DNA from: Stanieria sp964562685
Lineage (GTDB): Bacteria; Cyanobacteriota; Cyanobacteriia; Cyanobacteriales; Xenococcaceae
Assembly (NCBI GenBank): GCA_964562685.1
Contig: CAZLUP010000018.1
Coordinates: forward strand, 5,746-69,745
Length of the DNA: 64,000 nt
Direction: 5' to 3'
The notes beneath the pieces are model-generated. The model saw only the letters and a program-made list of their open reading frames with translations, made no database searches and was not told the origin of the DNA. Shown here one piece after another: positions 9,961 to 17,980 of the stretch; position 1 is the first letter of the stretch, and the number at the start of each line of letters is the position of its first letter. A program made the translations under genes and the position numbers.

Positions 9961-11112
9961 CTAAAAAATATCGGCTGGATCTGCTGCACTTAATTTTCTA
10001 ACTGCGATCGTTCCCGAGGCACAACACATAATAATAGTCAAAATCAAAACAGTAATAGTTCTTCCTGTAGTCATATATAGAGGTAAAGCAGTAGCGTTAG
10101 CTGCTAAAAAATATAAACCTTTAGCAATAGCAAAACCAGGAATAAATCCTAATAAAGCCAGAATTACTGCTTCTTGAAATATTAAAATTATGAAATAAGA
10201 ATCTTTGTAGCCCATAGCTTTGAGAGTGGCATATTCTGATAAGTGATCGGCAACATCGGTATAAAGAATTTGATAAACAATTACCGTTCCTACAATAAAA
10301 CCGATCGCTGTACCTAAAGTAAATACAAAACCGATCGCGGTACTATTTTGCCAGTATTGAATTTCGTGTTGAATAAACTCTTCTTTGGAATATACACTCA
10401 CATCTTGAGGTAATTTTTGTCGTAATTGTGCTAGGACTACATCTAAATTTGCTCCTGGTTTTAAGTTAATTACTCCTATATCAATTAAGCCTTCTTTTCG
10501 TTCAGGAAATAATCTCAAGAAATTAATATCACTAGTAATAATATTTCCATCCGCAGCAAAAGATGCCCCCAGAGAAAATAAACCATCAATTGTAACTTTA
10601 TGTGCAGAAACTTCGGTAGTTACTGTTGGTTTTTGCGTTAAAAGTTGAGCTATATCTCCAAATTCTGGGCGAGATTTATCATCAAATAAAACATAGTCTT
10701 CTAATTTAGTTTTATCGAGATTGCCTTGAGTTACTCCAGGTAAATCTAAAATATTGTTGGCTGGATTAAAACCAATCACTAAAATATTACGAGTATTGCG
10801 ATCAATGGGATTTTTCCAGGAACCAAAACTAAGATAGAGAGGAACTACTGATTCAACTCCATCTATTGCTAAAGATTCATATAAACGTCGGTCGGAAAAA
10901 GTTTCTGTAAAACCTAAAGCATCCGATTTTGGACTCATTAAAAAAACATCGCCATCTATGGCTTTATGAAGAGTAACGCTACTGTCGAATAAAGCATTTT
11001 GAAATCCTAGCTGCATAAACATCAACATATCGGCAAAACCGATGCCAGCTAGGGCGACAAGTAAACGGATTTTTTCGTGACTTAACTGTAACCAAGCCAA
11101 AGGTGTTTTCAT
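9961..11112 (-). CDS. devC: DevC-type ABC transporter permease
   Basis: Membrane subunit of the DevBCA exporter, 383 residues. An N-terminal segment (LLVALAGIGFADMLMFMQLGFQNAL) is followed by a ~230-residue extracytoplasmic domain and three C-terminal membrane helices, the MacB/FtsX permease layout. The start MKTPLAWLQLSHEKIRLLVA is characteristic of DevC. It lies downstream of devB and upstream of devA in one minus-strand operon; an 87-base spacer from devB holds simple TTTGT repeats and a palindromic repeat. Confidence 0.9.
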   Translation of the reverse strand: MKTPLAWLQLSHEKIRLLVALAGIGFADMLMFMQLGFQNALFDSSVTLHKAIDGDVFLMSPKSDALGFTETFSDRRLYESLAIDGVESVVPLYLSFGSWKNPIDRNTRNILVIGFNPANNILDLPGVTQGNLDKTKLEDYVLFDDKSRPEFGDIAQLLTQKPTVTTEVSAHKVTIDGLFSLGASFAADGNIITSDINFLRLFPERKEGLIDIGVINLKPGANLDVVLAQLRQKLPQDVSVYSKEEFIQHEIQYWQNSTAIGFVFTLGTAIGFIVGTVIVYQILYTDVADHLSEYATLKAMGYKDSYFIILIFQEAVILALLGFIPGFAIAKGLYFLAANATALPLYMTTGRTITVLILTIIMCCASGTIAVRKLSAADPADIF

Positions 11113-11179
11113 AATATTGTTGTTTGTTGTTTGTCCTTTGTCTTTTGTTCTAATAACTAATGACCAATGACTAATGTAC

Positions 11180-11202
11180 GGGCGAACGGCTGTTCGCCCC
11201 TA
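11180..11202. repeat. Palindromic repeat overlapping the devB stop codon
   Basis: GGGCGAAC (11180-11187) and GTTCGCCC (11192-11199) form a perfect inverted repeat. The adjoining CTA at 11200-11202 is, on the minus strand, the TAG stop codon of devB, so the edge of the repeat ends the gene. It lies inside the devB-devC transcript and could act as a hairpin between cistrons. Confidence 0.75.
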
Positions 11203-12522
11203 CTGACTAATATCAATTTTTACGATCGCTTTAGAATTGGTTAAACCCGCAACGCGATCGCTATAATTAGGATCGAGGAGAATTTTTACTTCCACTACTC
11301 GACTATCAACATCCGCAGCAGGATCGGTATCAAAAACTTCTTGTTTTCCGATTCTTAAACCAATTTGCTCAACTTTTCCCGTGATTTCGCCTGGAAATGC
11401 CCCTGTCTCGCTCCGAATCGTTGCCGTTTGTCCTACTTTGACTTTACTAATATCGCTTTCGTAAACTTCTGCAACTACCATCATGCGGTTGGTTTGCCCA
11501 AATTCCACTACCCCATCTTCTTGATCGACTAATTCTCCAGGATAAGCATTAATTTTTAAAATTTGACCGTCTGTAGGAGCTTTAACATAAGTTTGAGCAA
11601 AGTCTGCTTTGGCTTGTTGCAGTTGTGCGATCGCTTTATCTAATTGCGCTTGGGCTTGAATGACATCAACATCTCTTACTTCAGCTATGCTATCTAAAGT
11701 AGCTTCTGCTTCTGCTATTTGTTGTTGAAGAGTTTGTCTGTCTTGTTGAGCAATGGCTTGAGCTTGTTTAATTTGTTCTTGGAGAGTAGTTAAGGTTCTG
11801 TTATAGGTAGCTTGAGCTTCGGTTAAACTTTTTTGAGCCGTATCTACTTTTAAACGACGGGAATCTAGTTCAGAATCAGAAATTACTCCGTCTTGTGCTA
11901 ATTTTTGATATCTTTGGAAGTCACTTTGGGCGTTGTTTAATTCTGCTTGTAAACGGTCAATAGTGGCTTGTTTTTCGGCGGTTTCGGTTCGCAGTTGTGC
12001 CTGAAGACGAGCCACTTCAGCATCGTTAGTAACTAATTTACCTTGTAGTTCCGCTTTGACTCGGTTTACCTGTGCTGCTTGAGCAGTAATTTCTCCTTGT
12101 TTTGCTCCCGCTTTAACTACAGCTAAATTTGCCTCTGCTACCTTTACCTCTTGTTCGGCTACGGCTACGGCTGCCTGAGAACGGTCATAATTATCTAAAA
12201 TAGCAATTGTTTGTCCCTGTTTAACGCGATCGCCTTCTTGAACGAGTAATTGAGCTATTTTTGTTCCGCCTAAATCGGGAGAGGGTGCTAATTTAATCAT
12301 TTCTCCCTGGGGTTCAATTCTACCAATTGCTGTAACCGCTTGAATTTCTGGTGCTTCTGTTTGGATAGAAGCAGATTGAGCAGACTCTCGTTTTGCTGTT
12401 TGATTAATAGTGTAGATGGCTGTAGCCGAGACTAGAATCAATCCAGCCAAGGATAAAGGTAAAATCAATTGTTTGCTTGGCTTCAACGAGAGCATTTTTT
12501 CAAGATATTTTGGTTCGCCCAT
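11200..12522 (-). CDS. devB: DevB-type periplasmic adaptor (HlyD/MFP family)
   Basis: Membrane-fusion protein linking the DevCA pump to an outer-membrane channel. One N-terminal membrane segment (LILPLSLAGLILVSATAIYTI) is followed by the DevB-specific VTAIGRIEPQGEMIKL and split lipoyl halves (LLVQEGDRVKQGQTIAILD, KAPTDGQILKINAYPGE). A long Gln/Ala-rich coiled-coil hairpin runs over residues 120-310, then a beta-barrel domain. It is 440 residues from the ATG at 12522; a second Met nine codons in is an alternative start. It is first of the three transporter genes, downstream of the TetR regulator. Confidence 0.9.
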   Translation of the reverse strand: MGEPKYLEKMLSLKPSKQLILPLSLAGLILVSATAIYTINQTAKRESAQSASIQTEAPEIQAVTAIGRIEPQGEMIKLAPSPDLGGTKIAQLLVQEGDRVKQGQTIAILDNYDRSQAAVAVAEQEVKVAEANLAVVKAGAKQGEITAQAAQVNRVKAELQGKLVTNDAEVARLQAQLRTETAEKQATIDRLQAELNNAQSDFQRYQKLAQDGVISDSELDSRRLKVDTAQKSLTEAQATYNRTLTTLQEQIKQAQAIAQQDRQTLQQQIAEAEATLDSIAEVRDVDVIQAQAQLDKAIAQLQQAKADFAQTYVKAPTDGQILKINAYPGELVDQEDGVVEFGQTNRMMVVAEVYESDISKVKVGQTATIRSETGAFPGEITGKVEQIGLRIGKQEVFDTDPAADVDSRVVEVKILLDPNYSDRVAGLTNSKAIVKIDISQ

Positions 12523-12570
12523 AGTTGTTCGTTAAAAGTAGATTAGATTTATAATTTGCTTTGAAGTTGT

Positions 12571-12614
12571 ACGAAGTGAACGCAAGCCCTGGCTTTTCAA
12601 GCCAGAGTACTGTT
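12571..12614. repeat. 44-bp dispersed repeat, copy 1
   Basis: This 44-base sequence matches, in reverse orientation and with a single mismatch, 20125-20168. It contains the near-palindrome CCTGGCTT/AAGCCAG with a 3-base loop. The minus-strand TetR gene ends inside it: its last six residues and its stop codon are read from the repeat. Confidence 0.85.
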
Positions 12615-13166
12615 CACATCAGCTAGAGGAGACAATAATAAAAAGAGTAAAAATTGGCTAAACTCGCCTAAATTCCCTTCAAAGTTACTGTCTCGTTCTT
12701 GGCGATCTGCAAAACCCATTAAAGCAAGATAAGCAACTTCTGCTCTTTGCCTGGCTTCTGTTGTTTCAAAACCGTAATCAGTCAACAACTCGGCTAAATA
12801 GTTAACTCGTTTATTTTCTAGAGCGTGTACTCGTTTTTGTACTGCTGGAACTTTTTTTGCCCATAGAAAAATTGCTGGTTCAGGATCTGGTTGTTGACAA
12901 ACTTCTTCGACTAAAGCAAATAGTTTGAATAAACGTTCTTGAGGAGTTGCTTCTAATTGAGACTGTTCTATGAACCACTTGGTTTGCTCTTCCCACCTCT
13001 GCAAGATCGCCTCAAGTAATTCGTCACGGTTTTTAAAATGCCAATAAAAACTACCTTTACTAACTTCTAGTTGGCGAGCTAGTACCTCTACTTTGACTGC
13101 TTCAACTCCTTTAGCTGCCATAAGTACCCAACCTGCTTTAATCCAGTCCTCTTTGTGTAGAGCCAA
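12597..13166 (-). CDS. TetR/AcrR-family transcriptional regulator
   Basis: A 189-residue repressor-type protein. The N-terminal helix-turn-helix includes VEVLARQLEVSKGSFYWHFKNRDELLEAIL at about residues 25-53, with the recognition-helix SFYWHF typical of the family; the C-terminal ligand/dimer domain is helical. The start is a TTG at 13166. The gene precedes devBCA on the same strand and probably controls it and itself. The last residues VNSTLA and the stop come from a dispersed repeat, so the original C-terminus may have been different. Confidence 0.92.
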   Translation of the reverse strand: MALHKEDWIKAGWVLMAAKGVEAVKVEVLARQLEVSKGSFYWHFKNRDELLEAILQRWEEQTKWFIEQSQLEATPQERLFKLFALVEEVCQQPDPEPAIFLWAKKVPAVQKRVHALENKRVNYLAELLTDYGFETTEARQRAEVAYLALMGFADRQERDSNFEGNLGEFSQFLLFLLLSPLADVNSTLA

Positions 13167-13176
13167 GTTTAGTTTC

Positions 13177-13192
13177 CATACGGTAACGTATG
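13177..13192. promoter_or_regulatory. Putative TetR operator, proximal site
   Basis: CATACG and CGTATG are perfect inverted arms around GTAA. The site lies 11 bases upstream of the tetR start codon, close to the predicted transcription start. A near-identical site is centred 49 bases away. TetR proteins bind such palindromes, often their own promoter. Confidence 0.65.
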
Positions 13193-13197
13193 TTTAT

Positions 13198-13227
13198 AGT
13201 TTACATTTCTTAAACTAAATTTGTCAA
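13198..13227 (-). promoter_or_regulatory. Predicted sigma-70-type promoter of tetR
   Basis: On the minus strand TTGACA (13227 to 13222) matches the -35 consensus perfectly. After an 18-base spacer TAAACT (13203 to 13198) matches four of six bases of the -10 box. Transcription would begin near 13191, so the two operator palindromes flank and overlap the promoter. Confidence 0.55.
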
Positions 13228-13241
13228 TACGGTAGCGTATG
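13226..13241. promoter_or_regulatory. Putative TetR operator, distal site
   Basis: The core ATACG-GTAG-CGTAT is a second palindrome with the same arms as 13177-13192. Its edge overlaps the -35 box of the predicted tetR promoter. It also lies about 115 bases upstream of the divergent SRPBCC gene and could influence it. Confidence 0.65.
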
Positions 13242-13356
13242 TTTTGGTTGACATGACATCGGGCTGCCTTCCAAAACAGTTTGATTTTGTCAATTAATAA
13301 AATAGATTGATAATTTAATTAATTCTTAAATCATCACAGTAACTAAAGAAAAATCA

Positions 13357-13812
13357 ATGCTGCGTTTTCAATACTCTAGTTTAATTGAGGCAGAACAAGA
13401 AGTTGTCTGGCAATTTCACGAAAGACCCGATCTTCTTGCTCTTCTGACTCCACCTTGGCAACCAGTTAAAGTGATTCGTCGCGAAGGAGGATTGGGCATA
13501 GGTGCAATTACTGAGTTTCGTTTGCTACTAAGTATTTTCCCCATTCGTTGGATAGCCCAACATATTCAATGTGAACCAAATCATTTATTTGTTGACACTC
13601 AGGTAGTTGGTCCTATGAAATCTTGGGTACATCGTCATCAATTCACTACAGAAGGTAGAAAAACTAGACTAACCGATACAATCGAATACGAATTACCAGG
13701 AGGATGGTTAGCAGAGTTTTTGTTGGGTTGGTGGGTAAATTCTCGGCTTCAGGAAATGTTTCGTTATCGTCATCAAGTAACTCAACGGGAATGCCAACCA
13801 AAACAAGATTAG
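13357..13812 (+). CDS. SRPBCC-family (START-like) protein
   Basis: A 151-residue protein of the helix-grip fold that binds hydrophobic ligands. It has the cyclase/dehydrase-type pattern: N-terminal FQYSSLIEAEQEVVWQFHERPDLLALLTPPW, central strands, and the C-terminal helix WWVNSRLQEMFRYRHQVTQ. No signal peptide is present. It is divergent from tetR-devBCA across a 190-base region with the TetR operators, so it may belong to the same regulon (inference). Its ligand is unknown. Confidence 0.75.
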   Translation: MLRFQYSSLIEAEQEVVWQFHERPDLLALLTPPWQPVKVIRREGGLGIGAITEFRLLLSIFPIRWIAQHIQCEPNHLFVDTQVVGPMKSWVHRHQFTTEGRKTRLTDTIEYELPGGWLAEFLLGWWVNSRLQEMFRYRHQVTQRECQPKQD

Positions 13813-14217
13813 AAATTAGAAGTTTGCTGATTTTAGGGTCTGAAACCGCTAATAATAAGATTTGTAGCTGTTGTGGTATATTAAGGTGAGCTTGAAGCGT
13901 TAAACTTGATAATAACTACCGAAAAGTAGACCGATCTGTTTGAGCAATGCCGAAATTAGATTTGCAGTAATATGCACATTCAATTCGCTTAAATCAGTAT
14001 TATTGATCACATCCAAACTCCATAAATATGAAATTTTAATTAAGATATTAGAGTATTAAGTAAGAATTTTCGTATATAATACATAAGTGAAATTACGGAT
14101 TTGTTTTTTTGCCAACCGAGTTGCATTCCTTGCCAAAGATTGTAACTGCCAAAATACTTAATAATATATTTTAATAATTTAGGGCTGCTTCTATAAAATT
14201 TTTTGAGAGTTCAATCA
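13813..14217. other. Intergenic region upstream of the HetC-like gene
   Basis: AT-rich 405 bases without a convincing gene. A good -10 box TATAAT lies at 14075-14080, about 140 bases before the exporter start, without a clear -35 box. GTA-N8-CAC at 13997-14010 is one base short of an NtcA site but is wrongly spaced from that -10 box. Confidence 0.4.
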
Positions 14218-17200
14218 ATGGACACACAAGGTTTTTTGGAGCAGTTTCCAGCCGGTAAGTTAACAGAAAATAATTTAGCTAAACAGTGGTTATTTAAGCA
14301 AATCAAAGATATTTACGTTCACTCCTCGCTACCAAAACCAGACCGTAATATCGTTACAAGTTTTATCCAGGATTGGGAACTGGGAGAGTTCGAGTTAGGA
14401 GATGATTTACTTAATTCCAATTCATCTTCAACAGAAAGTCCCCACGGAACTCAATATTTTTATTGGATTATTCAAGGTCAAGTTAGATTGCTGGTGTTTG
14501 ACCGCGATCGCCAGAGACAAGTTTCTACCGCCAAACTTTCTGAAGGAGATTGTTTTGGTGGAGATTTGCTATTTGGCAAACAGTATCTTGCTTCAGAAGA
14601 GTATATTTCCTATCAAGCTAAAGCTGCCACAACAAAAGTTAAGGTAGCCAAAATCAAACTAGAAAAACTTAGACGTTGGTTAGAGAAACTACCTCATTTG
14701 CGCAATCAATGGGGAATAGCAACTCAACAAAATCACCGCTTATTTTTTTTCAAAACCAAAACTAATCTTAGTTTTCTTCCCAGTCATCGACTAGAACCAT
14801 TAATACCTTTTATTAAAGAATTAATTATTCCTTCAAAAAAATCTATCGCAGACATAACTAAAAGTCAATCAGGTAGATTTTGGTTACGTCGAGGAGAAAT
14901 TGAGGGACAATCTGGTCAAGTTGGTTTTTCTTGGGGTTATCCTGAAGAAACTCCTGCTGATCTTCAAAGCAAAACAGAATTATTAGTATATTACTTACCT
15001 CAAGAGCATTTGCAAACTGCATTAACTAATATTCCTGAATTAGGCAAAATCTTTGGCATTCCTTCTTTACTCGCTAAAAGTCCGACTAAAAATATTCAAT
15101 CATCAGAAACAGTATTACAACTTAATACTCAAATTCAAAGCAACGTACCAGTTCCTACTCCTCAACAACAAGCTTTAATTAATCCACAAAAAGATTCTCC
15201 AGTTGTTGATTTTCCTGCGACGAAAAAATTACGACGCGGTTGGCAATTAGGCTACCCTTTTATGCAACAACAAAGTGCTGCTGATTGCGGACCTACTTGT
15301 TTGGCAATGATTAGTCAATATTGGGGTAAAAGTTTTAGTCTGAATTGGTTAAGAGAATTAGCTCAAGTTGAACGTAGTGGTACTTCTCTCAAACATTTAG
15401 CTAAAGCAGCAGAAAGCCTAGGTTATGAAGCTCGTCCTGTGCGAGCTAGTTTAAGTAGTTTAGTAGATTGCCAAAATCCTTGGATTGCCCATTGGGAAGG
15501 AGATCATTATGTAGTAGTTTATCGCATTAAAGGCGATCGCCTGTTAGTTGCTAATCCTGCTACAGGATTGAAGTGGCTACCTCGACAAGATTTTCTCAAC
15601 AGTTGGACAGGATATGCTTTATTAATTGATCCGACTGAGTCTTTATTTGCCATTCCTAATCAAAAAAGGTCGATAGGGCAGTTTTTTCGGCTACTTGTAC
15701 CTTATCGCTCTCTAGCAATACAAATTATTGGTGCTTCCTTATTGATTCAACTATTTGGGTTAATTACTCCTTTATTTACTCAAATTATTCTTGACCAAGT
15801 AGTAGTCAACAAGAGTTTCAGCACACTAAATGTTTTTGCGGTGGGATTGTTTCTCTTTGGAGTGTGGGCAATTGGATTGACAGCAATTCGGCAATATCTC
15901 CTCATTTATTTATCCAACCGACTCGATTTGACTATGATTGGCGGTTTTATTAGGCATACATTAATGCTACCGCTAGAGTTTTTTGAGTTGCGCCATGTGG
16001 GAGATATTATTACCAGAGTCCAAGAAAACCAAAAAATTCAGAGATTTTTAATCAGTCAAGTAATTTTGGCTTGGTTGGATTTTCTGATGGGTTTTGTCTA
16101 TCTGGCGTTGATGTTTTATTACAATTGGCGATTAACTCTTTTGATTCTCGGTTTAATTCCTCCAATTATAATTTTGACTTTGGCAGCTACTCCTTTACTT
16201 CGTCAGGTTTCTCGCGAAATTTTTAATCAGGCAGCAGAACAAAATTCGGCTTTAGTCGAAACTATTACAGGTATCGATACAGTTAAAGCTACGGCTGCGG
16301 AAAAAGAGTTACGTTGGCGTTGGGAAGAACGATTAACTAATTTTTTGAATGCTCGCTTTCGTGGTCAAAAATTGGGGATCAATTTACAAGCTGCTAATGG
16401 TTTGATTCAATCGATTGGCAGTACAGCATTGTTATGGTACGGTGCAACTTTAGTCATTCAAGACCAGTTAACCATTGGTCAGTTTGTCGCGTTTAATATG
16501 TTGCTAGGTAGAGTACTTGAACCAATCATGTCTCTAGCTAATCTATGGGACGAACTGCAAGAAGTGTTAATTTCTGTAGAACGACTTAACGATGTTTTTG
16601 AAGAAAAACCAGAAGAAAGTCCGAATGATTCTTTGATAACTCTGCCTAGAATTAAGGGTGAGGTAAAGTTAGAAAACGTTACTTTCCGCTATAACCAAGA
16701 TGAAGAGAGAAATACCCTGCAAAATCTCAACTTGACTGTTAGTCCTGGTCAAACTATTGCTATTGTCGGTCGCAGTGGTTCAGGTAAAACTACTTTGGTT
16801 AAATTATTAGAGGGTCTTTATCACCCTAATAACGGTAGTATTTGGCTTGATGGACATGAGCTTAAACATATTTCTCCCGCTTCATTACGATCGCAAATTG
16901 GTGTAGTTCCCCAAGAGTGTTTCTTATTTTCTGGCACGATTTTAGAGAATATTACCCTGTATCGTTCGGGATTTTCTCTAGAACAGGTGATTGAAGCAGC
17001 CAAGCTTGCAGAAGCTCATGGTTTTATCCATGCAATGCCTTTAGGTTACAAAACTAAAGTTGGAGAACGAGGCGCAAATCTATCTGGTGGACAAAGACAG
17101 CGAATCGCGATCGCTAGAGCTTTACTAGGTGACCCTCGTATTTTAATCTTGGATGAAGCTACTAGTTCTTTAGATACTGAATCGGAACGTCGCTTTCAAC

Positions 17201-17391
17201 AAAACTTAACCAGAATGTCTCGCGATCGGACTACTTTTATTATTGCCCATCGTCTTTCGACTGTACGTAATGCCGATTGTATCTTAGTCTTAGATCGAGG
17301 CGTATTGGTTCAACAAGGTACTCACGAAGCATTAATGCAAGATAAACAAGGAATTTACTATTATTTAGCCCAACAACAATTGTCTCTTTAA
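14218..17391 (+). CDS. HetC-like peptidase-containing ABC exporter with N-terminal cyclic-nucleotide-binding-like domain
   Basis: A 1,057-residue fused exporter. An N-terminal cNMP-binding-like domain (about 60-170, WIIQGQVRLLVFDRD, LSEGDCFGGDLLF) precedes a C39 leader-peptidase domain (about 345-470) with Cys357 (SAADCGPT), His430 (GDHYVVVY) and Asn446 (VANPATG). Six membrane helices (about 500-780) and an NBD with Walker A GRSGSGKTT at 851, signature LSGGQRQRIAIARA and LILDEATSSLD complete it. C39 exporters cut double-glycine leaders while exporting peptides. Architecture and the downstream hetP gene match HetC of heterocyst formers. The frame extends to a TTG at 14203; I use the ATG. Confidence 0.9.
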   Translation: MDTQGFLEQFPAGKLTENNLAKQWLFKQIKDIYVHSSLPKPDRNIVTSFIQDWELGEFELGDDLLNSNSSSTESPHGTQYFYWIIQGQVRLLVFDRDRQRQVSTAKLSEGDCFGGDLLFGKQYLASEEYISYQAKAATTKVKVAKIKLEKLRRWLEKLPHLRNQWGIATQQNHRLFFFKTKTNLSFLPSHRLEPLIPFIKELIIPSKKSIADITKSQSGRFWLRRGEIEGQSGQVGFSWGYPEETPADLQSKTELLVYYLPQEHLQTALTNIPELGKIFGIPSLLAKSPTKNIQSSETVLQLNTQIQSNVPVPTPQQQALINPQKDSPVVDFPATKKLRRGWQLGYPFMQQQSAADCGPTCLAMISQYWGKSFSLNWLRELAQVERSGTSLKHLAKAAESLGYEARPVRASLSSLVDCQNPWIAHWEGDHYVVVYRIKGDRLLVANPATGLKWLPRQDFLNSWTGYALLIDPTESLFAIPNQKRSIGQFFRLLVPYRSLAIQIIGASLLIQLFGLITPLFTQIILDQVVVNKSFSTLNVFAVGLFLFGVWAIGLTAIRQYLLIYLSNRLDLTMIGGFIRHTLMLPLEFFELRHVGDIITRVQENQKIQRFLISQVILAWLDFLMGFVYLALMFYYNWRLTLLILGLIPPIIILTLAATPLLRQVSREIFNQAAEQNSALVETITGIDTVKATAAEKELRWRWEERLTNFLNARFRGQKLGINLQAANGLIQSIGSTALLWYGATLVIQDQLTIGQFVAFNMLLGRVLEPIMSLANLWDELQEVLISVERLNDVFEEKPEESPNDSLITLPRIKGEVKLENVTFRYNQDEERNTLQNLNLTVSPGQTIAIVGRSGSGKTTLVKLLEGLYHPNNGSIWLDGHELKHISPASLRSQIGVVPQECFLFSGTILENITLYRSGFSLEQVIEAAKLAEAHGFIHAMPLGYKTKVGERGANLSGGQRQRIAIARALLGDPRILILDEATSSLDTESERRFQQNLTRMSRDRTTFIIAHRLSTVRNADCILVLDRGVLVQQGTHEALMQDKQGIYYYLAQQQLSL

Positions 17392-17980
17392 AAATCAATC
17401 AAATTGTGGATTTTTTAAAATTTTTGATGGCATAAAATTGTTTTGAATCTTGTTGAATTGAGGTTAGATGTTAATTAATTGAGCATTAGTGTATTAGAAA
17501 TTACATTGATAAAACTGATTAAACCTCACTTATGTGATTGAAAAAAGCAATTTTGTTAAAAAACTGCCAGTTTGGCATTGACTAACATACAGGCAATCTT
17601 GTAGAGAATTTGTTAGGGAAGCAATATTTAAAAAACTAAACAACAATCAGGCAAATTATTTGCTAGGCTTAATTTGAATTGAAGATTAAAAATAGCAAAC
17701 TATTAGAAAAATAAGCAAAGAGGTTTCTTTGAAGTAATTTTTTTTTTACTTAACTTTAATATCAACAATTTTCCGTAAAGATATTTAAATAAAAAATAAA
17801 TACTGCATAAATCAAGGCAAAAAAAACGTAGTAATCATTGGCAGCCCTAAAAACAAAAAAACACGTATTTTGGCAAAACGATTTCAGGCACAAATAAGCT
17901 CAAAAAAATAAACTCCTGATTGTCTTTCTTAAACGATAGAAAGCAGTTAGCTGTTTACTGTAATTCTTGAGATAAAACCA
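17392..17980. other. 589-base AT-rich intergenic region between exporter and adaptor genes
   Basis: No gene was found. A small palindrome TGCCA-GTT-TGGCA lies at 17565-17577. The long gap suggests the adaptor gene has its own promoter, but I could not pick a confident -35/-10 pair. Confidence 0.4.

Noticed and set aside
13704..13889. 61-codon plus-strand frame overlapping the SRPBCC gene end
   Set aside because: It shares most of its DNA with the SRPBCC gene in another frame and carries no motif.
13997..14010. NtcA-like site GTA-N8-CAC upstream of the HetC-like gene
   Set aside because: The right half is CAC instead of TAC and no -10 box lies ~22 bases downstream; the good TATAAT is 65 bases away.
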